Assembly (NCBI GenBank): GCA_023423895.1
Contig: JAFAER010000050.1
Location: 10,939-74,938 of the forward strand
Direction of reading: 5' to 3'
DNA length: 64,000 nt
From: Pseudomonadota bacterium
Lineage (GTDB): Bacteria; Myxococcota_A; Polyangia; Polyangiales; Polyangiaceae
Positions 58,922-64,000 of the stretch are shown piece by piece. Positions within the stretch are counted from its first letter, which is position 1, and every line of letters begins with the position of its first letter. The notes beneath the pieces were generated by a model. That model worked only from the letters and a program-made list of their open reading frames with translations, was not told the DNA's origin and searched no databases. Both the position numbers and the translations under genes were made by a program.

Positions 58922-59815
58922 ATGACTCAGGTCAGGAACAAGGCAACGACCGTCACGAAGACCGGCCTCGCAGAGATGCTGAAGGGCGGCGTGATCATGG
59001 ACGTCGTGGACGCAACGCAGGCGCGCATCGCGGAGGACGCCGGCGCGTGCGCAGTGATGGCCCTCGAGCGTGTCCCCGCTCAGATCCGGAAGGAGGGCGG
59101 CGTCGCGCGCGCGAGCGATCCGGCGATGATCAGCGCGATCCAGCGCGCGGTGAGCATCCCAGTGATGGCGAAGTGTCGGATCGGACACGTGATGGAGGCC
59201 CGCATCCTTGAGGCGCTCGAGATCGACTTCATCGACGAGAGCGAGGTGCTCACCCCGGCCGATCCAGAGCTCCACATCGACAAGCACACCTTCCGCGCGC
59301 CCTTCGTCTGTGGATGCCGCGATCTCGGTGAAGCGCTCCGACGGATCGCGGAAGGCGCTTCCCTGATCCGCACCAAGGGAGAGGCCGGGACGGGCGACGT
59401 CGCCGAGGCGGTGCGCCACCTTCGGAAGATGAGGACACAGATCCGGCGACTCACGACGCTCGGACACGAGGAGCTCGTCCGCGAAGCAAAAGAGCTCGGC
59501 GCCCCAGTCGATCTCGTGACGGCGGTCGCGCGAACCGGCAAGCTTCCCGTCCCGAGCTTCGCCGCAGGCGGCATCGCCACGCCGGCGGATGCCGCCCTCT
59601 GCATGATGCTCGGAGCAGAGGCGGTGTTCGTCGGCAGCGGCATCTTCCTCAGCGAGGACGCGCCCAAACGCGCGAAGGCCATCGTCACCGCGGTCACGTG
59701 CTGGGAGGACCCGAAACGGCTCGCGGAGGTCAGCACCGGACTCGGCGCGCCGATGCGGTCGATCGAGAGCGCGACGCTCGCAAGCGCCGAGCGCTTCGCC
59801 GCCCGCGGAGCGTGA
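58922..59815 (+). CDS. pdxS: PdxS, pyridoxal 5'-phosphate synthase lyase subunit
   Basis: A 297-residue TIM-barrel enzyme that forms PLP from ribose 5-phosphate, glyceraldehyde 3-phosphate and ammonia delivered by PdxT. GAAGGAG precedes ATG 58922. Active-site lysines are visible in VMAKCRIGH and TKGEAGTG. Other marks are ALERVPAQIRKEGGVARASDP and the phosphate loop GGIATPADAALCMMLGAEAVFVGSGIF. The length is normal. The stop lies two bases before the pdxT ATG. Confidence 0.97.
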   Translation: MTQVRNKATTVTKTGLAEMLKGGVIMDVVDATQARIAEDAGACAVMALERVPAQIRKEGGVARASDPAMISAIQRAVSIPVMAKCRIGHVMEARILEALEIDFIDESEVLTPADPELHIDKHTFRAPFVCGCRDLGEALRRIAEGASLIRTKGEAGTGDVAEAVRHLRKMRTQIRRLTTLGHEELVREAKELGAPVDLVTAVARTGKLPVPSFAAGGIATPADAALCMMLGAEAVFVGSGIFLSEDAPKRAKAIVTAVTCWEDPKRLAEVSTGLGAPMRSIESATLASAERFAARGA

Positions 59816-59817
59816 GC

Positions 59818-60459
59818 ATGAGCACCTTCGACGCGGATGCCCGCCCGTCCTCGCCGACGCGCGGCGTCCGTCGGATCGGCATCCTGGCGCTGCAAGGCGC
59901 CTTCGATCTCCACGTCCGCGCCGTACGAGAGCTCGGACAAGACGTGCGCCTCGTTCGCATGCCCATCGATCTCGACGGGCTCGACGCGCTCGTCCTTCCC
60001 GGCGGCGAGAGCACGGTGCAGCTCGATCTCCTCGGCCGGCTCGGGCTCGAGGCTCCCCTTCGCGCGCTGGTAGCACGCGGGCTGCCGGTCCTTGCAACAT
60101 GCGCCGGGCTCGTCCTCGCCGCGCGAACCGTCCGCCGACCCGAGCAGCGGAGCTTCGGGTTCATCGACGTCACCGTCGAGCGCAACGCGTGGGGCCGCCA
60201 GGTCGACAGCTTCGAGGCCACATCGGATCGCGGGCGTGAGCTCGTGTTCATCCGGGCGCCACGGATCGTCGAGACGGCACCCGACGTCGAGATCCTGGAC
60301 ACGTTCGAAGGTGAGCCCGTGCTCGTTCGCCAGCGCAACGTGACCTGCGCCACCTTCCACCCGGAGCTCACGGGGGACCGCAGCGTCCACCGCCACGCGC
60401 TCGCGATCCCGCTCGCATCGACGTTCACGTCGGACACTCGTGGCGCCATGGCGCCGTGA
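59818..60459 (+). CDS. pdxT: PdxT, pyridoxal 5'-phosphate synthase glutaminase subunit
   Basis: A 213-residue class I glutamine amidotransferase that hydrolyses glutamine and channels ammonia to PdxS. The catalytic triad is Cys 95 (TCAGLVLAA) with His and Glu in FHPEL near the C-terminus. The N-terminal GILALQGAFDLH and VLPGGESTV are family signatures. ATG 59818 was chosen; GTG 59812 would overlap the pdxS stop. About 20 extra N-terminal residues precede the fold. The enzyme forms a complex with PdxS. Confidence 0.96.
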   Translation: MSTFDADARPSSPTRGVRRIGILALQGAFDLHVRAVRELGQDVRLVRMPIDLDGLDALVLPGGESTVQLDLLGRLGLEAPLRALVARGLPVLATCAGLVLAARTVRRPEQRSFGFIDVTVERNAWGRQVDSFEATSDRGRELVFIRAPRIVETAPDVEILDTFEGEPVLVRQRNVTCATFHPELTGDRSVHRHALAIPLASTFTSDTRGAMAP

Positions 60460-60474
60460 GATAAGCTCGCATCC

Positions 60475-62028
60475 ATGTTCGAGTCCGCAGAGCTTGGCCA
60501 CACGATCGACCAGAAGACGTACGCCAAGGCCGTGACCAAGCTCCGGACCGAGCTGCTGGACGCGCAATACGAGCTCCTCGACGACAAGAGCTTCCCCGTG
60601 ATCGTGCTCGTCAACGGCGTCGACGGCGCCGGCAAGGGCGAGACGGTGAACCTACTGCACGAATGGCTCGATCCACGCCACATCCGTACCCACGCGTTCG
60701 GCGAGCTGACCGACGCCGAACGGCTCCGACCGAAGATGTGGCGCTTCTGGGGCGCGCTTCCGCCCAAGGGTAAGATCGGCATCCTCTTCGGCAGTTGGTA
60801 CACCGATCCGATCGTCGGGCGTGCGACGCGCAAGATGTCCGCGGGCGCGCTCGTCGCCGAGCTCGATCGGATCCGCAGCTTCGAGCAGATGCTCGTCGAC
60901 GAGGGCGCGGTCCTCGTCAAGCTGTGGTTCCACCTCTCGAAGAAGCGCCAGAAGAAGCGACTCGAGGAGCTCGAGAAGGACAAGCTGACGAGCTGGCGCG
61001 TCACTGCGAAGGACTGGAAGAACTTCGAGCGCTACGACCGCTATCGCGAGGTGAGCGAGCACGTGCTTCGCGAGACGAGCACTGGCGCGGCACCGTGGCT
61101 CGTGATCGACGGCTGCGATCCGAACTACCGCGCCGTGACCGCGGGGCGGGCGTTGCTCGCCGCCCTTCGCGGACGACTCGGCTCGAAGGTGCACGGCAAG
61201 AAGGCGAACGGACACCAAGACAAGAACGTTTCGAAGAACGGCCTGAAGCTCGCCGCGGTCGACGGAAAGAGCACACGGCGGGCTGGAACGGCGTCCATCC
61301 TCCGGACGGTCGACACCGCCGGCCTGCTGGAGAACCTCACGTTCGAGGAGCGGCTCTCGAAGGAGAAGTACGCGGTCAAGATCCTCAAAGAGCAGTCGAA
61401 GCTCGGACGCTTGAGCCGACTCCCGAAGATGAAGAACCATTCGGTCGTGGTGGTCTTCGAAGGGATGGATGCCGCAGGAAAGGGCGGCGCCATCCGACGA
61501 ATCACGCAAGCGATCGATGCGAGGCAGTACACGGTGATTCCGGTCGCCGCGCCCACCGAGGAAGAGCGCGCGCAGCCGTATCTCTGGCGGTTCTGGCGGA
61601 GCATCCCGCGGCTCGGGCAGTTCGCGATCTTCGATCGGTCCTGGTACGGACGCGTCCTCGTCGAACGCGTCGAGGGCTACGCAAGCGAGGACGCCTGGTC
61701 GCGGGCGTATCACGAGATCAACGAGTTCGAGGAGGAGCTCGCCGAGCACGGGATCGTGGTCGTCAAGTTCTGGCTCGCGATCACGAAAGACGAGCAGATG
61801 AAGCGCTTCAAGGACCGCGAGGCGACGCGGCACAAGCAGTTCAAGATCACTCCCGAGGACTGGCGCAACCGGAAGAAATGGGACGACTACGTCGTTGCTG
61901 CGAGCGACATGATCGATCGCACGAGCACGTCGTACGCGCCGTGGACGATCATCGAAGCGAACGACAAACACCTCGCGCGCGTACGGGCGATCGAGACGCT
62001 CGTGGCGCGCCTCGAGAAGGTCCTCTGA
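60475..62028 (+). CDS. pap: Two-domain PPK2 polyphosphate:AMP phosphotransferase
   Basis: A 517-residue cytosolic kinase made of two PPK2 domains. Domain 1 has Walker A GVDGAGKGE (48-56), RFWGALPPKG and YTDPIVGR. Domain 2 repeats this with GMDAAGKGG (about 328-336), RFWRSIPRLG and WYGRVLVERVEGY. Tandem PPK2 proteins use polyphosphate to phosphorylate AMP to ADP, linking polyphosphate storage to nucleotide balance. A Lys/Ser-rich hinge with KKANGHQDKN joins the two domains. It is placed 15 bases after pdxT and may be read with it. Confidence 0.94.
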   Translation: MFESAELGHTIDQKTYAKAVTKLRTELLDAQYELLDDKSFPVIVLVNGVDGAGKGETVNLLHEWLDPRHIRTHAFGELTDAERLRPKMWRFWGALPPKGKIGILFGSWYTDPIVGRATRKMSAGALVAELDRIRSFEQMLVDEGAVLVKLWFHLSKKRQKKRLEELEKDKLTSWRVTAKDWKNFERYDRYREVSEHVLRETSTGAAPWLVIDGCDPNYRAVTAGRALLAALRGRLGSKVHGKKANGHQDKNVSKNGLKLAAVDGKSTRRAGTASILRTVDTAGLLENLTFEERLSKEKYAVKILKEQSKLGRLSRLPKMKNHSVVVVFEGMDAAGKGGAIRRITQAIDARQYTVIPVAAPTEEERAQPYLWRFWRSIPRLGQFAIFDRSWYGRVLVERVEGYASEDAWSRAYHEINEFEEELAEHGIVVVKFWLAITKDEQMKRFKDREATRHKQFKITPEDWRNRKKWDDYVVAASDMIDRTSTSYAPWTIIEANDKHLARVRAIETLVARLEKVL

Positions 62029-62044
62029 TGGACCGGGAGCATTC

Positions 62045-62917
62045 TTGACCGAGAGCATCGAAAGAGCCGACGACGACGAGGCGTCGCTCCCGTTCGACGT
62101 GGAGCTCGAGCAGCTCCCGGTCTGGGTTCACGTCGCGTCGGCGCTCGTCATCGTCATCGGCGTGCTCGTGGCTCTCGGGCTCGTCCATATGCTCGTCTTC
62201 TTGCCGTTCCTCGCCGCGAGCTCGATCGGACGGAGGTTCGCGACGATCGCGACCCACGTCGAGGTGGGTGACGCCAGCGTCGTTATCGGAAAACGGACGC
62301 TCGCCCGCGCCGACATCGTCGATGTCTGGCTCGACGACGACCCGAACGAGGCGCGCGTGACGGTCGCGTCTGGCGAATCGGTCGACCTCGCGATCCTCCA
62401 CTTCCAGAACCGGGAACAAGCCAAGCGCTTCGCAGCAGCGCTCCGGCCGAAACGCGAGGGCGAGCAGCCATCTTCTCGTCCGCGCGGGTTCGTTCCCATC
62501 CCCGTTTTCGTCGCCGGACATCGTCCGCGTCCCGTCGACTGGCTAGCGAGCCTCCGCTTCGTCGCCGTCGCGGCGGCGTTCTTCGGGACCGGATCTCCGC
62601 TCGGCGTGCTGGTGCTCGCGATCTTCGCCTTCGGTGCGGCAACCATCGTTCGCTCGAAACAGCTCGTCGCGCGAACCGATCGTCTCGAGGTCCGATCGGC
62701 TTTCGGCGTCGCGACGTACCCCTACGCCGATATCGAGCGCGTCGAAGTCGAGGACGGTATCGTTCACCTTGCGGGCGGCGGCGAGCTCGCCATCCCGCGC
62801 ACGACGCTGCGGGACACGATGCTCGGCACCGGCGCCTGGCTCGAGCGGGCACGGACGCGTGTTCTCGCGCACGTCAACGAGCACGCTCGCCGGACCTCGA
62901 AATCGGGTAGGGACTGA
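62045..62917 (+). CDS. Membrane protein with PH-like domains
   Basis: A 290-residue inner-membrane protein starting at TTG 62045 behind GGGAG. Hydrophobic segments lie at about residues 26-50 (VHVASALVIVIGVLVALGLVHMLVFLPFL) and about 170-195 (FVAVAAAFFGTGSPLGVLVLAIFAFG). Beta-rich parts (ASVVIGKRTLARADIVDVWLD and LEVRSAFGVATYPYADIERVEVEDGI) resemble bacterial PH-like domains. The last four codons before the stop (SGRD) come from the 3' end of the group II intron; without it the protein ends at Lys 286 and TGA. Confidence 0.8.
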   Translation: MTESIERADDDEASLPFDVELEQLPVWVHVASALVIVIGVLVALGLVHMLVFLPFLAASSIGRRFATIATHVEVGDASVVIGKRTLARADIVDVWLDDDPNEARVTVASGESVDLAILHFQNREQAKRFAAALRPKREGEQPSSRPRGFVPIPVFVAGHRPRPVDWLASLRFVAVAAAFFGTGSPLGVLVLAIFAFGAATIVRSKQLVARTDRLEVRSAFGVATYPYADIERVEVEDGIVHLAGGGELAIPRTTLRDTMLGTGAWLERARTRVLAHVNEHARRTSKSGRD

Positions 62918-63788
62918 CGGGTTTTCCCCCGTCAGTTCCCTCCCACACCACCGGACGTGCGGCTCCGCATCCGTAGGGATCCGAGCTCGCGGACGCCGCC
63001 ACCCTTCTTTGGAATCGCATGCCGCCGCACGGGCTGCGGCTGGTAGCGCCCGACGAGGATCTCCTCGCGCACTCGCGACCAGTGCGTGGCCAGGTACGTC
63101 GGCAGCGCCTCCACCGTCATCCCGTCGATGCCGGGGCTGCCCTTGTTCTTCTTCACCCGTCGAAGCGCGGCTTCGACGTTGCTGCGTTCGACGACGAGCT
63201 CCAGCAGCTCCTCGTCGGCGGTTCCTGAGCGCCCGTTTTCGTGCGTCGCCGACCGCACTTCGCCACTCCGCTCTACGCTCGGGGCTTCACCCCTCCCCTC
63301 GAGCAGCAGCCCCAGTTGCCCGGGCTTCTGGCGCCTTGTGCTTTCGAGACCCACGTGCGTTTCGCTCTCCTCGCCGTTCGGTCCTTCACGTCGCTGAGAC
63401 TTCCGAGGGTAGGGTTTCAGCCCGGCTCGGCTTCGCGCGCGCTACTACGACCTCGGCTGACTTCTCGCTCCGTGTTTCGTTCGCATTGAGAGCGCACGTC
63501 GCCCTGCAGGCGTGAGGCGAGATCTCCCCAGGTAAGAACGCTGTCCTTCACCGCGCGAGCGCCGGGTTTACGTCGTCTGAGCCTTGGTCATCGAAGCTTC
63601 GCGGTCTCTAGCCCGCTCGCCCCGCTCGACTCCGCCTCGTACCCGGTTTCTGTTCGTCGCCCCGCGGTTTCGCTCCCCGCTTCCTTCCCACGCTCGGTCA
63701 CCCTCGCGCGGTTGCGGTTCGCTTCGGTCGGGATGCCCCCCTCTCGGCTGGACTCCCACCAGCAAGACAGCGCCCATGCTGGGCGCAC
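62902..63788 (-). mobile_element. Internally deleted group II intron
   Basis: On the minus strand a group II intron begins GTGCGCCCAGCATGGGCG at 63788 and ends CTACCCGAT at 62902, giving 887 nt. The 3' end holds a domain V-like hairpin with TGCG/CGCA stem and CG bulge (62951-62977) and a domain VI-like stem ACTGACGGG/CCCGTCAGT (62913-62936). Only the first part of its reverse transcriptase gene remains. Joining the flanking bases restores AAA-TGA, the natural end of the plus-strand membrane protein gene, which supports these borders. Confidence 0.82.
62932..63354 (-). pseudogene. Truncated group II intron reverse transcriptase/maturase
   Basis: A frame of 140 residues from GTG 63354. Residues about 55-125 are the RT0-RT1 region of an intron-encoded reverse transcriptase (VEAALRRVKKNKGSPGIDG, REEILVGRYQPQPVRRHAIPKKGGGVRELG). 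After VRELG the match stops and the frame runs into domain V of the intron. The palm (YADD), X and endonuclease parts are missing, so the protein cannot be a working maturase; a full one would be about 400 or more residues. Confidence 0.85.
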
Positions 63789-63793
63789 ATGAC

Positions 63794-63828
63794 GAAGGGG
63801 CAGACGCCGCTTCCGGCGCTGCCCCTTC
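63794..63828. terminator. Strong bidirectional terminator hairpin
   Basis: GAAGGGGCAG (63794-63803) pairs with CTGCCCCTTC (63819-63828), and CGCCG with CGGCG inside, with one bulged A and loop CTTC: 15 base pairs. It lies between the membrane protein gene (before intron insertion, directly after its TGA) and the minus-strand RGG-protein gene. It would serve both genes. The intron sits right beside it, as group IIC introns often do. Confidence 0.7.
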
Positions 63829-63840
63829 TCACGTCGTCGT

Positions 63841-63859
63841 GATCGTCGAGTCGACGATC
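63841..63859 (-). terminator. Hairpin after the RGG-protein gene
   Basis: GATCGTCG-AGT-CGACGATC is an 8-bp perfect stem just past the minus-strand stop at 63866. It may act with the larger hairpin at 63794-63828. Confidence 0.45.
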
Positions 63860-63865
63860 GATCGC

Positions 63866-64000
63866 TCAGCGACCGCGCGAACCGCCGCGGCCACCGCCGC
63901 GACCGCCACGGCCGCCGCCGAAGTCGCCACCACCACCACGGCCGCCGCGGCCACCACCGCCGAAGCCGCCGCCACCGCCGCCGAAGCCGCCGCCACCGCC
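63866..64000 (-). CDS. RGG-box protein, C-terminal end (5' part outside the window)
   Basis: A minus-strand frame enters from the right edge and stops at TGA 63866-63868. The visible 44 residues are all Gly with Arg, Phe, Asp and Ser (GGGGGF repeats, GGRGG, then RGGSRGR). This RGG-type tail is typical of RNA-binding proteins, for instance RRM or DEAD-box proteins. The upstream domain is not in the window, so only an RGG tail can be claimed. Confidence 0.75.
   Translation of the reverse strand, partial: GGGGGFGGGGGGFGGGGRGGRGGGGDFGGGRGGRGGGRGGSRGR

Noticed and set aside
63866..64000. A short tandem DNA repeat or minisatellite
   Set aside because: The repetition follows Gly and Arg codons in one open minus-strand frame ending in a stop, so an RGG-type protein tail is the better reading.
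1..64000. CRISPR array, tRNA genes or prophage
   Set aside because: No spaced identical repeats, cloverleaf sequences or phage structural genes were seen on either strand.

Overview
The window is very GC-rich DNA with dense coding on both strands. The gene content points to a myxobacterium-like organism (phylum Myxococcota, probably order Polyangiales). The signs are many lipobox-bearing lipoproteins, two eukaryote-like Ser/Thr kinases (one ending in a Cys-rich tail), a MYXO-CTERM-like sorting tail, Cys-rich secreted proteins, fused or multi-domain oddities, and frequent GTG/TTG starts. I found no tRNA, rRNA, CRISPR array, prophage or complete transposon. It reads as an ordinary chromosomal segment with about 60 genes, one group II intron relic and one inverted-repeat element.

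Layout. 1-8.1 kb: envelope and signalling genes (a lipoprotein cut by the window edge, a YkuD L,D-transpeptidase lipoprotein, a cytosolic Ser/Thr kinase, three membrane proteins with disordered tails, a TerB-DUF697 fusion). 8.3-19.2 kb: metabolism mixed with envelope genes (malic enzyme, CAP lipoprotein, OPA-type transporter, a second YkuD lipoprotein, S-formylglutathione hydrolase, BON-SRPBCC protein, alcohol dehydrogenase, DUF362 Tat lipoprotein). 19.3-19.5 kb: an inverted-repeat element. 19.8-33.7 kb: beta-barrel and repeat proteins, a membrane Ser/Thr kinase, peptide deformylase, an archaeal-type TrmY tRNA methyltransferase, a SanA-like protein and a run of secreted or lipid-anchored proteins.

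33.7-35.6 kb: a tight three-gene minus-strand operon (chlorite dismutase/HemQ-like protein, His-rich FmdE-like lipoprotein, His-rich four-helix membrane protein) that looks like a heme or redox module. 35.7-42.3 kb: acyl-CoA dehydrogenase, a DUF6183-like protein, an SMP-30-like lipoprotein, an aminoglycoside-phosphotransferase-like kinase and an aminotransferase. 42.3-54.5 kb: lipoproteins, an ATP-grasp-like/DUF455 ferritin-like pair, a metallophosphoesterase, an esterase, a GT87-like protein coupled to an MMPL exporter, and an operon with a second ferritin-like protein and a second YdcF-family protein.

54.7-57.2 kb: an ECF sigma factor, its membrane anti-sigma factor and a bactofilin-like membrane protein, all joined by ATGA overlaps. 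57.3-60.5 kb: vitamin B6 synthesis (pdxR-pdxS-pdxT) with a candidate operator lying over the pdxR ribosome site and TTG start. 60.5-62.9 kb: a two-domain polyphosphate:AMP phosphotransferase and a membrane protein. 62.9-63.8 kb: an internally deleted group II intron inserted exactly at the stop codon of that membrane protein gene, next to a strong hairpin terminator shared with a minus-strand RGG-box protein that runs off the right edge.
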